Below are positions 38,066-50,981 of a stretch of 64,000 nt of DNA, in pieces. The notes under the pieces were generated by a model. It was given only the letters and a program-made list of their open reading frames with translations. It had not been told where the DNA came from and ran no database searches. A program made the translations under genes and the position numbers. How positions within the stretch are numbered: position 1 is the stretch's first letter; the number at the start of each line of letters is the position of its first letter. The stretch covers positions 1,860,001 to 1,924,000 of the forward strand of contig OZ257131.1 in NCBI GenBank assembly GCA_965278985.1, in the 5' to 3' direction. Origin of the DNA: CAISIP01 sp965278985 (GTDB taxonomy: Bacteria; Pseudomonadota; Gammaproteobacteria; Burkholderiales; Burkholderiaceae_C).

Positions 38066-39970
38066 ATGACAAGCACGCAACCACCTGCCGGTGACCTGTT
38101 CAGCCCGCTGGACATCCACCTCTTCCGCGAGGGCACGCACAGCCACCTCTACCAGAAGCTGGGTGGCCTGCCCACCGCGGGCGGCGCGCACTTCGCCGTA
38201 TGGGCACCCGGCGCGCACGCCGTGTCCGTGATCGGCGACTTCAACGGCTGGAACCGCGAGGCGCATCCGGCAGAGGCCCGGTGGGACGGCTCGGGCATCT
38301 GGCAAACCCAGGTGGACGGTGCCCAGGCTGGCCAGCGCTACAAGTTCGCCATCCTCGGCGCAGACGGCCAGTGGGCCGAGAAGGCCGACCCCTTCGCGCG
38401 CCGCGCCGAGATGGCGCCGGCCACGGCCTCCATCCTCTGGCAGGAAGGGCAGCATGCCTGGCAGGACGGTGCCTGGATGCGCGAACGCGGCCGGCGCCAG
38501 GCGCTGGACGCACCCATTTCCGTGTACGAGCTGCACCTGGGCTCGTGGCGGCGCGACGAGGGCAACACGATGCCCACCTACTGCAGCATCGCCGAGCCCC
38601 TGGCGCAGTATGTGCGCGAGATGGGCTTCACCCATGTGGAGCTGATGCCGCTCACCGAGCACCCCTTCTACGGCTCCTGGGGCTACCAGACCACGGGTTA
38701 CTTCGCGCCCACGGCCCGTTACGGCAGCCCGGAGGACCTCCAGTTCCTGATCGACACGCTGCACCGCAACAGCATCGGCGTGATCCTGGACTGGGTGCCG
38801 TCGCACTTCCCCACCGACGCCTTCGCGCTGTCGCGCTTCGACGGCACGCACATGTTCGAACATGCCGACCCGCGCCAGGGCTTCCACCCCGAGTGGAACT
38901 CGGCGATCTTCAACTACGGCCGCAACGAGGTGCGCGCCTTCCTGGTCTCCAGCGCCATCTACTGGCTGGAGCAGTTCCACATCGACGGGTTGCGCGTGGA
39001 CGCCGTGGCCTCGATGCTCTACCTGGACTACTCGCGCAAGCAAGGCGAATGGGTGCCGAACGTGCACGGCGGCCGCGAGAACCTCGAAGCCATCGCCTTC
39101 CTGCGGTTCCTCAACGAATCCGTCTACCAGCAGTACCCCGACGTGCAGGTCATCGCCGAGGAGTCCACGGCCTGGCCCAAGGTCTCCCGCCCGACCTACG
39201 AAGGCGGCCTGGGCTTCGGCCTGAAGTGGAACATGGGCTGGATGCACGACACGCTGCAGTATTTCCAGGAAGACCCCATCAACCGCCGCTGGCACCACGA
39301 CAAACTCGGCTTCTCGCTGGTTTATGCCTGGAACGAGAACTTCATGCTGCCGCTCTCGCACGACGAGGTGGTGCATGGCAAGGGCTCGCTGCTGAACAAG
39401 ATGCCCGGCGACGACTGGCGCCAGTTCGCCAACCTGCGCCTGCTGCTGGGCCACATGTGGACGCACCCTGGCAAGAAGCTGCTCTTCATGGGGGCCGAGT
39501 TCGGCCAGCGCCGTGAATGGAACCACGACGCCGGCCTGGACTGGGGCCTGTTGCACCAACCCGCGCACGGCGGCCTGCAGCACTGGCTGCAGGACCTCAA
39601 CCGCGTCTACCGGGAGGAGCCCGCGCTGCACGAGGTCGACTTCGACCCCGCCGGCTTCCAGTGGATCGACGGCAGCAATGGCGAGCAGAGCGTGCTGGCC
39701 TTCCTGCGCAAGGCGCGCGACGGGCATGCCGTGCTGGTGGTCGGCAATTTCACGCCGGTGCCGCGCGACAACCACCTCATCGGCGTGCCGAACGCCGGCC
39801 ACTGGCGCGAGCTGCTCAACAGCGATGCCATGGCCTATGGGGGCAGCGGCGTGGGCAACATGGGCGGCGTGGACACCGTGCCCGTGGCGGCCCATGGCCA
39901 GTACCAGGCGTTGAACCTGCGCCTGCCGCCGCTGGGGATGCTGGTGATGCGGTGGGAGGGCACTCCATGA
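38066..39970 (+). CDS. glgB: 1,4-alpha-glucan branching enzyme GlgB
   Basis: A 634-residue GH13 enzyme that introduces alpha-1,6 branches into glucan. An N-terminal CBM48 domain (FAVWAPGAHAVSVIGDFNGWN) is followed by the catalytic barrel (HVELMPLTEHPFYGSWGYQTTGYFAPTARYG, DWVPSHF). Catalytic D312 lies in GLRVDAVA and acid/base E365 in VIAEESTAW, spaced 53 residues apart as in E. coli GlgB; HDEVVHG completes the site. The ATG at 38066 is chosen; a GTG 20 codons upstream has no support. It is the first gene of the glucan/trehalose operon, and its stop overlaps the glgE start by 4 bases. Confidence 0.95.
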   Translation: MTSTQPPAGDLFSPLDIHLFREGTHSHLYQKLGGLPTAGGAHFAVWAPGAHAVSVIGDFNGWNREAHPAEARWDGSGIWQTQVDGAQAGQRYKFAILGADGQWAEKADPFARRAEMAPATASILWQEGQHAWQDGAWMRERGRRQALDAPISVYELHLGSWRRDEGNTMPTYCSIAEPLAQYVREMGFTHVELMPLTEHPFYGSWGYQTTGYFAPTARYGSPEDLQFLIDTLHRNSIGVILDWVPSHFPTDAFALSRFDGTHMFEHADPRQGFHPEWNSAIFNYGRNEVRAFLVSSAIYWLEQFHIDGLRVDAVASMLYLDYSRKQGEWVPNVHGGRENLEAIAFLRFLNESVYQQYPDVQVIAEESTAWPKVSRPTYEGGLGFGLKWNMGWMHDTLQYFQEDPINRRWHHDKLGFSLVYAWNENFMLPLSHDEVVHGKGSLLNKMPGDDWRQFANLRLLLGHMWTHPGKKLLFMGAEFGQRREWNHDAGLDWGLLHQPAHGGLQHWLQDLNRVYREEPALHEVDFDPAGFQWIDGSNGEQSVLAFLRKARDGHAVLVVGNFTPVPRDNHLIGVPNAGHWRELLNSDAMAYGGSGVGNMGGVDTVPVAAHGQYQALNLRLPPLGMLVMRWEGTP

Positions 39971-42090
39971 GCCCGCGCCCGGCCGCTCCGAAGAAGTCTG
40001 CCCCCCCAGCCGCACCCCGAGCCGCCCCCCCAGCCGCCAGCGCACCCAAGCCGCAGCGCACGCCAGCACCGCAGGTACAGCCCATCGCGCTGGACGACGG
40101 CCGTATCCGCGCGGTGGTGGAGAACATCCAGCCCTCCGTGGACGGTGGCCGCTTCGCCATCAAGCGCGTGCTGGGCGACACGCTGCAGGTGCGTGCCGAT
40201 TGCTTCGGCGACGGCCACGACGTGGTGGCCTGTGTGCTGCGCTGGCGCCGCAACGCGCAGGAGCCCTGGCAGCACAGCCCCATGGAGCCCCTCGGCAACG
40301 ACCGCTGGCAGGGCAGCGTGCGGCTGGACCGCCTGGGCACCTGGGACTACAGCGTGCATGCCTGGGTGGACCCGTTCCTGTCGTGGCAGCACGACTTCGG
40401 CCGGCGCGTGGAGCTGCAGGACCTGCAGCTGGCCGCGCACACCGGCGCCCAGCTGCTGGAGCAGGCCGCGCAGCGGGCCACGGAAGGCGCCGCGGACGAC
40501 GCACGCACCTTGCGGGCCTGGGCCCAGGCCCTGCACGCTGCGGCCAACGGCGGCGCCGATGCCGCGCAACTGCAGCTGCTGGGCACCGACCCGCAGCGCA
40601 GCGCCGTGGCCACGCGCCACCCCGACATGGCGCTGGCCGCATCCCCCCTGCAGCCGTTGCGCGTCGCGGTGGAACGTGAACGCGCCCGTTTCTCCAGCTG
40701 GTACGAATTCTTTCCGCGCTCGGCCACGGGCGACGGAAAGCACGGCACATTCGCCGACTGCGAGGCCTGGCTGCCGTATGTGCAGCGCATGGGCTTCGAC
40801 GTGTTGTATTTCCCGCCCATCCACCCCATCGGCCGTTCGCGCCGCAAGGGCCCCAACAACACGCTGGAGACCGGTCCTGACGACGTAGGCAGCCCCTGGG
40901 CCATCGGTGCGGCCGAAGGCGGGCACACCGCGCTGCTGCCGGCGCTGGGCACGCTGGAGGACTTCCGCCGCCTGGTCGCGGCCGCGCACGCGCACCAGAT
41001 GGAGATCGCGATGGATATCGCGTTCCAGTGCGCGCCCGACCATCCCTGGGTCGAGCAGCACCCGGAGTGGTTCCGAAAGCGCTCGGACGGCAGCATCCAG
41101 TACGCCGAGAACCCACCCAAGAAATACCAGGACATCTACCCCTTCGATTTCGAGTCCACCGACTGGCGCGCGATGTGGGACGCGCTGGCCGGCGTCTTCG
41201 AGTTCTGGGCGGCCGAGGGCGTGCGCATCTTCCGCGTCGACAACCCGCACACCAAGGCCTTCGGCTTCTGGGAATGGGCCATCGCGCGCGTGCGCGCAGC
41301 CTACCCCGACGTGATCTTCCTCTCCGAGGCCTTCACGCGGCCGCGCGTGATGCACCGCCTGGCCAAGGTGGGCTTCAGCCAGTCCTACACCTACTTCACC
41401 TGGCGCAACAGCAAGCAGGAACTCACCGACTATTTCACCGAGCTGAGCCAGGGCCCGGGCCGCGAATACTTCCGACCCAACGCCTGGCCCAACACGCCCG
41501 ACATCCTGCCCACGGCGCTGCAGCACGGTGGCCGCCCGGTGTTCATGGCGCGCGTGGCCATGGCCGCCACGCTGGCCGCCAGCTACGGCATCTACGGCCC
41601 GGCCTACGAGCTGCAGGAGGGTGCGCCGCTGCGCGACGGCGGCGAGGAATACCTGCACTCCGAGAAATTCCAGATCCGCAGTTGGGACCGTGGACGTGCC
41701 GACTCGCTGGCCGATTTCATCGCCGCCCTGAACCGCGCCCGCCGCGACAACCCGGCGCTGCAGCGCGACGACGGCCTGCAGTTCCTGGACATCGACAACC
41801 CGCAGATGCTGGCCTATGCCAAGCGCAGCACGGATGGCCGCAACACCGTGGTGTGCGTGGTCAACCTCGACCCGCACAACGCGCAGAGCGGCTGGCTCAG
41901 CCTGGACCTGGCATCGCTCGGCCTGGCGCCAGGCCAGAGCTTCCAGATGCACGATGCGCTGAGCGATGCACGCTTCCTGTGGCAAGGGCCGCGCAACTTC
42001 GTCGCCCTGGACCCGAAGGTCTGTCCCGTGCATGTGCTGCAACTGCGCGCGCAGCAGCACCGGGAGAATGATTTCGACTACTTCCTGTGA
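39967..42090 (+). CDS. glgE: Alpha-1,4-glucan:maltose-1-phosphate maltosyltransferase GlgE
   Basis: A 707-residue GH13_3 enzyme that extends alpha-1,4-glucan using maltose-1-phosphate. A Pro/Ala-rich N-terminal stretch of about 35 residues precedes the beta-sandwich domain. Catalytic D425 is in FRVDNPHTK and E454 in FLSEAFTRP, 29 residues apart as in Streptomyces GlgE. YFPPIHPIGRSRRKGPNN is another hallmark. The ATG overlaps the glgB stop. It uses the maltose-1-phosphate made by the downstream TreS-maltokinase fusion, and its linear product is branched by GlgB. Confidence 0.95.
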   Translation: MSPRPAAPKKSAPPAAPRAAPPAASAPKPQRTPAPQVQPIALDDGRIRAVVENIQPSVDGGRFAIKRVLGDTLQVRADCFGDGHDVVACVLRWRRNAQEPWQHSPMEPLGNDRWQGSVRLDRLGTWDYSVHAWVDPFLSWQHDFGRRVELQDLQLAAHTGAQLLEQAAQRATEGAADDARTLRAWAQALHAAANGGADAAQLQLLGTDPQRSAVATRHPDMALAASPLQPLRVAVERERARFSSWYEFFPRSATGDGKHGTFADCEAWLPYVQRMGFDVLYFPPIHPIGRSRRKGPNNTLETGPDDVGSPWAIGAAEGGHTALLPALGTLEDFRRLVAAAHAHQMEIAMDIAFQCAPDHPWVEQHPEWFRKRSDGSIQYAENPPKKYQDIYPFDFESTDWRAMWDALAGVFEFWAAEGVRIFRVDNPHTKAFGFWEWAIARVRAAYPDVIFLSEAFTRPRVMHRLAKVGFSQSYTYFTWRNSKQELTDYFTELSQGPGREYFRPNAWPNTPDILPTALQHGGRPVFMARVAMAATLAASYGIYGPAYELQEGAPLRDGGEEYLHSEKFQIRSWDRGRADSLADFIAALNRARRDNPALQRDDGLQFLDIDNPQMLAYAKRSTDGRNTVVCVVNLDPHNAQSGWLSLDLASLGLAPGQSFQMHDALSDARFLWQGPRNFVALDPKVCPVHVLQLRAQQHRENDFDYFL

Positions 42091-42097
42091 GGTTCGC

Positions 42098-45430
<3,333 letters not shown>

Positions 45431-45474
45431 GCCCGAACGCGAACGCCAACGCAACACCCCAAGGAGAGAGTCAT

Positions 45475-46158
45475 ATGCAAGAGTTCAACGTGTTGCTGGA
45501 CCCGGTGCGCGGCCTGCTGGTGCAGATCGGCGCCTACCTGCCACGCCTGGCCATCGCCCTGGGCGTGGTGGTGGTGGGCTGGCTGCTGGCCAAGGCCTTC
45601 CGCATCGGTGTGGTGCGGGGGCTGCGGGCCTTCAACTTCCATGTGCTGACCGAGCGTGCGGGCATCGACGGTTTCCTGCAGCAGGGCGGCACCGAAAAAG
45701 ACACCACCGACCTGGTGGGCAGCCTGGCCTACGGCCTGGTGCTGCTGATCTCGCTGATCGTGGCCTTCAACAGCCTGGGCCTGACCCAGGTGACCGACCT
45801 GCTGGGGCGCGTGCTGCTGTTCGTGCCGCGCATCCTGGTGGCACTGGTGGTGCTGGTCTTCGGCAGCTACTTCGCGCGTTTCGTCGGCAACACCGTGCAG
45901 GCCTACTGCCGCAATGCCAACATCGGCGACGCCGAGCTGCTGAGCAGCCTGGTGCGTTACGGCATCCTGAGCTTCGTGCTGCTGTTGTCGGTGGACTCGC
46001 TGGACATCGGTGGTCGGCTGATCCAGCAAACTTTCCTCATCCTGCTGGGCGGGGTGGTGTTCGCGATGGCACTGGCCTTCGGGCTGGGGGCACGGCACCG
46101 TGCCCGCGAGATGTTCGAGCGCTGGTTCCCACGTGATCCTTCGGAGCCGCGCCGATGA
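45475..46158 (+). CDS. Mechanosensitive-channel-like membrane protein (conserved TM-helix family)
   Basis: A 227-residue inner-membrane protein with about five hydrophobic helices. The helices at about 15-42, 75-95 and 104-130 (VLLFVPRILVALVVLVFGSYFARFVGNTV) resemble the TM_helix repeats of CmpX/small-conductance mechanosensitive proteins, but the beta-rich MscS C-terminal domain is absent, so channel activity is uncertain. AAGGAG precedes the ATG at 45475. It sits between treS and treZ and overlaps treZ by 4 bases, so it is co-translated with trehalose enzymes. A role in osmotic sensing or solute release is inferred from this position. Confidence 0.75.
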   Translation: MQEFNVLLDPVRGLLVQIGAYLPRLAIALGVVVVGWLLAKAFRIGVVRGLRAFNFHVLTERAGIDGFLQQGGTEKDTTDLVGSLAYGLVLLISLIVAFNSLGLTQVTDLLGRVLLFVPRILVALVVLVFGSYFARFVGNTVQAYCRNANIGDAELLSSLVRYGILSFVLLLSVDSLDIGGRLIQQTFLILLGGVVFAMALAFGLGARHRAREMFERWFPRDPSEPRR

Positions 46159-47996
46159 AACACCGCCATGTGATGCCTTTTGGCACAACGCACGAGCCCG
46201 ACGGCAGCACGCGTTTTCGTCTCTGGGCGCCGGTGGCGCAGCAGGTCGAACTGGTCGTATCGGCGGGTGGCGGCCAGGGTGAGCACCGCATGCAGGCACA
46301 GGCCGACGGCTGGTTCGAGGCCAGCCTGCTCGGCGCCGACAGCCACACGCGCTACGCCTTTCGCATCGACGGTGGGCTGCTGGTGCCCGACCCAGCCTCG
46401 CGCCGCAATCCCGACGATGTGCATGGCCCCAGCGCGCTGGTGGACCCGGAGGCATTCGACTGGCCGGTGGACAGCTGGCGCGGCCGCCCCTGGCACGAGG
46501 CCGTGGTCTACGAGCTGCACATCGGTTGCTTCACCCCCGAGGGCACCTTCACGGCGGCCATCGGCCGGCTTGACGACCTGGTGGCGCTGGGCATCTCGGC
46601 CATCGAGATCATGCCGGTGGCGGATTTTCCCGGCGAGCGCGGATGGGGCTACGACGGCGTGCTGCTCTACGCGCCCGATTCCCGATACGGCACCCCCGAG
46701 GACTTCAAGCACCTGGTGGTGGAGGCCCACAAGCGCGGCCTCATGGTGCTGCTGGACGTGGTCTACAACCACTTCGGCCCCGACGGTAACTACCTGCATG
46801 CCTACGCGCCGGCCTTCTTCAATGCCGACATCCATACGCCCTGGGGTGCCGCCATCGCTTTCGACCAGCCACAGTCCCGCACCGTGCGCGAGTTCTTCAT
46901 CCACAACGCGCTGTACTGGATCGAGGAGTTCCAGCTCGACGGCCTGCGCCTGGACGCCGTGCATGCGATGCATGACCGCTCGACGCCGCACTTCATCGAC
47001 GAACTGGCACGCGCCGTGCGCGAAGGGCCCGGCCGCACGCGGCATGTGCACCTGGTGCTGGAGAACGAGACGAACGATGCAGAGCTTCTGGCGCGGGGTG
47101 CCGATGCCACGCCGCGACTCGCCGACGCGCAATGGAACGACGACGTCCACCACGCCGTGCACGTGATGGCCACCGGGGAGGACGACGGCTACTATGCCGA
47201 CTATGCGGCCGAGCCGCGCACGATGCTGGGCAGGGCCCTGGCCGAAGGCTTCGGCTTCCAGGGCGAAGCGTCGGCCTTTCGCGGGGGCGAGCTGCGCGGC
47301 ACGGTGAGCACAGGACTGCCGCCCTTTGCCTTCGTCAACTCCCTGCAGACCCACGACCAGGTGGGTAACCGTGCGCTGGGGGACCGCATTGCCCACATCG
47401 CGCAGGAGGCCGGCCGCACGCCCGCACTGCGTGCGCTGACGGCCTGCGTGTTGCTGGCGCCTGCGGTGCCGATGCTGTTCATGGGCGAGGAGTACGCGGC
47501 GTCCACGCCCTTCCTGTATTTCTGCAACTTCCAGGGCGACCTGGCGCACGCCGTGACCGAAGGCCGGCGCAATGAGTTCAAGCATTTCGGGCGCTTTGGC
47601 GACCCTGCCATGCGCGAGCGCATTCCCGATCCCAATGCCGCCAGCACTCAGGTGGCGTCGCAGCTCCAGTGGGAAGAGCGTGGCAAGGCACCGCATGCGG
47701 ACTGGCTCGCGCTGTACACCGACCTGCTCGCGGTGCGCCGCGCCTACCTGGTCCCCTGGTTGTCCGGCGCGCGCAGTGGCCAGTTCTCCGTCTCCGCCGA
47801 GGGCACGCTGAGCGTTCGTTGGCCGCTGGCAGACGGGCGGCATTGGCATCTGGTGGCGCATCTGGCCGACACGCCAGCGCGCCTGGGCGACTCCCCATTG
47901 CCTGCCGGCGATCCGGTGTTTGCCAGCCACCCCGACCGGGTAGCTGGCGACACGCTGCCCGCGTGGTGCGTGCAGGCATGGCTGGAGTCGGCATGA
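46155..47996 (+). CDS. treZ: Malto-oligosyltrehalose trehalohydrolase TreZ
   Basis: A 613-residue GH13 enzyme that releases trehalose from maltooligosyl-trehalose made by TreY. An N-terminal CBM48-like domain (TRFRLWAPVAQQVELVV) precedes the barrel: VYELHIGCFTPEGTF, GWGYDGVLLYAPDSRYG, DVVYNHFGPDGNYL. The likely nucleophile is D267 (GLRLDAVHAM), and the acid/base is probably E303 (LVLENETND). The C-terminal LFMGEEYAASTPFLYF is typical of TreZ. Its ATG and stop overlap its two neighbours by 4 bases each. Confidence 0.94.
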   Translation: MKHRHVMPFGTTHEPDGSTRFRLWAPVAQQVELVVSAGGGQGEHRMQAQADGWFEASLLGADSHTRYAFRIDGGLLVPDPASRRNPDDVHGPSALVDPEAFDWPVDSWRGRPWHEAVVYELHIGCFTPEGTFTAAIGRLDDLVALGISAIEIMPVADFPGERGWGYDGVLLYAPDSRYGTPEDFKHLVVEAHKRGLMVLLDVVYNHFGPDGNYLHAYAPAFFNADIHTPWGAAIAFDQPQSRTVREFFIHNALYWIEEFQLDGLRLDAVHAMHDRSTPHFIDELARAVREGPGRTRHVHLVLENETNDAELLARGADATPRLADAQWNDDVHHAVHVMATGEDDGYYADYAAEPRTMLGRALAEGFGFQGEASAFRGGELRGTVSTGLPPFAFVNSLQTHDQVGNRALGDRIAHIAQEAGRTPALRALTACVLLAPAVPMLFMGEEYAASTPFLYFCNFQGDLAHAVTEGRRNEFKHFGRFGDPAMRERIPDPNAASTQVASQLQWEERGKAPHADWLALYTDLLAVRRAYLVPWLSGARSGQFSVSAEGTLSVRWPLADGRHWHLVAHLADTPARLGDSPLPAGDPVFASHPDRVAGDTLPAWCVQAWLESA

Positions 47997-50971
47997 CGTT
48001 ACCGCACGACGACACGGCGAGCGCGCCGATGCGCGCCTCCATCCCACGCGCCACCTACCGCGTCCAACTGCACAAGGATTTCGGCTTCGCGGCGGCGACG
48101 GCGCTGGTGCCCTACCTCGCCGCCCTGGGCATCAGCCACCTCTATTGCTCGCCGCCCCTGCGCGCGCGTCCCGGCAGCCAGCACGGCTACGACGTGGTGG
48201 ACCACGGCATGCTCAACCCCGAGTTGGGCACACGCACCGACTTCGACGCGATGGTGGCTGCGCTGCATGCGCACCAGATGGGCCTGCTGGTGGACATCGT
48301 GCCCAACCACATGGGTGTGCTGGGCGGCGATAACGCCTGGTGGCTGGACGTGTTGGAGAACGGTGCGGCCTCGGCGCACGCAGATTTTTTCGACATCGAG
48401 TGGAACGCCGCCGACCCCGCACTCACCGGCAAGGTGCTGCTGCCCATCCTGGGCGAGCAGTACGGCGTGGTGCTGGAGCGCGGCGAGCTGCAGCTGGCCT
48501 TCGACGCCGCGCAGGGCAGCTTCACGCTGCAGTATTACGAACACCGGCTGCCCATCGACCCCATGACCTACGGCGGCCTGCTGCGCAATGCCCACCGCCG
48601 GCTGGAGCGCAGCAAGGGCGTGGCGGGGTATGCCTTGCTGACACTCGCCGAAGCCTTCGACAAGCTGCCGCCGCACCAGCAGCGGCAGGAGCCGGCGCGC
48701 GGCCAGCGCCAACGCGACACGCCGCTGCTGAAAGCACGGCTGGCCGCGGCTGTGGGCGAGCACGCGGTGCTGCGCGAGGCCGTCGATGCGGTGCTGGCCG
48801 ACATCAACGGCAAGGCCACGAGTCGCAGCAGCTTCGATGCGCTGGATGCGTTGATCACCTTGCAGCCCTACCGCCTCGCGCAGTGGCGCATTGCCGGCGA
48901 CGAGATCAACTACCGGCGCTTCTTCGACGTCAACGAGCTGGCGGCCCTGCGCATGGAGCGCGAGGAAGTGTTCGAGGCCACGCACAGCCTGGTGCTGGAG
49001 CTGGCCGCCGAGGGCGCCATCGACGGCTTGCGCATCGACCACCCCGACGGCCTGGCGGACCCGGCCGCGTATTTCGAGCAACTGCAGCAGGCCTATGCCA
49101 CGCGCAAGAATCTAGGCGCATTGCCGGCAACGGGCACGGATGGCCGCCCGGTGCTGCCGCTGTACGTGGTGGTGGAAAAGATCGTCGCCGCACACGAGGA
49201 AGTGCCGCGCAGCTGGGCCGTGCACGGCACCACGGGTTACCGCTTCGCCAACGTGGTCAACAACCTGCTGATCGACGGCACCGCGCGCACGCGGCTGGAC
49301 CGCGCCTGGCGTGCGTTCGTGGGCGAGGAGGCGGAGGACTTCGAGACCCTCTCGTGGCAATGCCGCCATATCGTGATCGACGGCGCACTGGCCGGTGAAA
49401 TGACCGTGCTGGCCACGGCCCTGCTGCGCCTGGCGCGCGAGGACCGCCGCACGCGCGACTTCACGCTGAACCTGCTGCGCCAGGCGCTGGCCGAGGTGGT
49501 GGCATCCTTCCCCGTCTACCGCACTTACCTGGTGGACAAGGCCAGCGCGCAGGACCGGCGCTTCATCGCCTGGGCCGTGGGCCTGGCGCAGCGCCGCAGC
49601 CGGGTGGCCGATGCCAGCGTGTTCGACTTCGTGCGCCGCGTGCTGCTGGGCAAGCCGCTTCCTGGGGCCGCACCGGGCCTGGGTGCGCGTTATCGCGCCT
49701 TCGCGCAGCGGCTGCAGCAATACACCGCGCCCGTGGCCGCCAAGGGCATCGAGGACACGGCCCTGTACCGCCATCAGCGGCTGGTGTCCGTCAACGACGT
49801 GGGCGGCGAGCCCGACCAGTTCGGCATGACGGTGGCGGCCTTCCATGCCGCCAGCCGCGACCGCTGCCAGCACTGGCCCCACACCATGCTGGCCAGCTCC
49901 ACACACGACGCCAAGCGCTCCGAAGACGTGCGCCTGCGCATCAACCCCATCAGCGAGATGCCGGCAGCCTGGCGGCTCACGGTGCGACGCTGGAGCCGGC
50001 TGAACCGCAGGCTCAAGCGCAGCATCGATGGCGCGCCCGCGCCTTCGCGCAATGACGAATACCTGCTGTACCAGCTGCTGGTGGGCAGCATGCCGGCGGG
50101 CATCCAGGGGGCGGAGGAACTGGATGCCTACCGCGAGCGCGTCAGCCAGGCGATGCTCAAGTCGGCGCGCGAGTCCAAGGCCATCACCAGCTGGATCAAC
50201 CCGCGCGAGGACTACGAGGCGGCCCTGCAGGCCTTCGTGGCCGCGCTGCTCGATGGGCGAGAGGGCAACCTGTTCCTCGATGACCTGCGCAGCACTGCTG
50301 ATCTCTTCGCCTGGTACGGCGCCTTGGGTGGGCTGTCGATGGTGCTGGTCAAGCTGCTGTCACCCGGCGTGCCCGACATCTACCAGGGCCACGAGGCCAT
50401 CACGCTGTCGCTGGTGGACCCGGACAACCGGCGCCCGGTGGACTATGCCCTGCGCCAGCAATGGCTGGTCGACGCGCAGGCCGTGGCGGCCCAGGCGGAC
50501 CCCTCCGCCGCGCTGCAGGACTGGCTGCTGCATGCGGTGGACGGCCGCGCCAAGTTCTGGACCACCTGGCGCCTGCTGCAGCTGCGCCAGGCGCACGTGC
50601 CCGTGTTCCAGCAGGGCCAGTACCTGCCGCTGGAAGTGCGCGGCCCGCGCGCGGCGCACGTGGTGGCCTTCGCGCGGCTGCATGCGGGCCAGTGGGTGGT
50701 GGCCGTTGCCACACGGCTGCATGCGTCCATGGACATGGACCCGGGCGTGCCACCCATCGGGAATCGCTGGGAAGGCACGGAGCTGCTGCTGCCAGCAGGT
50801 GGCCACGGCGGCATGGGCCTGCCGACCCAGTGGCAGGACGCCCTCACCCACGCCACGCACCATACGGTGGTGGGCGACGCCGTCGTGCTGCCGTTGAACG
50901 CGGTGTTGCGGCACCTGCCGTGCGCAGCGCTTGTGGGCCACAGCGGGAGCGATAGCATCGCCAGCCTGTAA
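47993..50971 (+). CDS. treY: Malto-oligosyltrehalose synthase TreY
   Basis: A 992-residue GH13 enzyme that converts the reducing-end alpha-1,4 bond of a glucan chain into the alpha,alpha-1,1 bond of trehalose. The opening PRATYRVQLHKDFGF and LYCSPPLRARPGSQHGYDVVDH are TreY hallmarks. VPNHMGV and the catalytic GLRIDHPDGLADP (D349) follow, then APVAAKGIEDTALYRH and SSTHDAKRSEDVR. It is somewhat longer than many TreY proteins. The ATG overlaps the treZ stop, with GGAG six bases upstream. With TreZ it returns glucan to trehalose. Confidence 0.94.
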   Translation: MTLPHDDTASAPMRASIPRATYRVQLHKDFGFAAATALVPYLAALGISHLYCSPPLRARPGSQHGYDVVDHGMLNPELGTRTDFDAMVAALHAHQMGLLVDIVPNHMGVLGGDNAWWLDVLENGAASAHADFFDIEWNAADPALTGKVLLPILGEQYGVVLERGELQLAFDAAQGSFTLQYYEHRLPIDPMTYGGLLRNAHRRLERSKGVAGYALLTLAEAFDKLPPHQQRQEPARGQRQRDTPLLKARLAAAVGEHAVLREAVDAVLADINGKATSRSSFDALDALITLQPYRLAQWRIAGDEINYRRFFDVNELAALRMEREEVFEATHSLVLELAAEGAIDGLRIDHPDGLADPAAYFEQLQQAYATRKNLGALPATGTDGRPVLPLYVVVEKIVAAHEEVPRSWAVHGTTGYRFANVVNNLLIDGTARTRLDRAWRAFVGEEAEDFETLSWQCRHIVIDGALAGEMTVLATALLRLAREDRRTRDFTLNLLRQALAEVVASFPVYRTYLVDKASAQDRRFIAWAVGLAQRRSRVADASVFDFVRRVLLGKPLPGAAPGLGARYRAFAQRLQQYTAPVAAKGIEDTALYRHQRLVSVNDVGGEPDQFGMTVAAFHAASRDRCQHWPHTMLASSTHDAKRSEDVRLRINPISEMPAAWRLTVRRWSRLNRRLKRSIDGAPAPSRNDEYLLYQLLVGSMPAGIQGAEELDAYRERVSQAMLKSARESKAITSWINPREDYEAALQAFVAALLDGREGNLFLDDLRSTADLFAWYGALGGLSMVLVKLLSPGVPDIYQGHEAITLSLVDPDNRRPVDYALRQQWLVDAQAVAAQADPSAALQDWLLHAVDGRAKFWTTWRLLQLRQAHVPVFQQGQYLPLEVRGPRAAHVVAFARLHAGQWVVAVATRLHASMDMDPGVPPIGNRWEGTELLLPAGGHGGMGLPTQWQDALTHATHHTVVGDAVVLPLNAVLRHLPCAALVGHSGSDSIASL

Positions 50972-50981
50972 CCTCGGCGGC

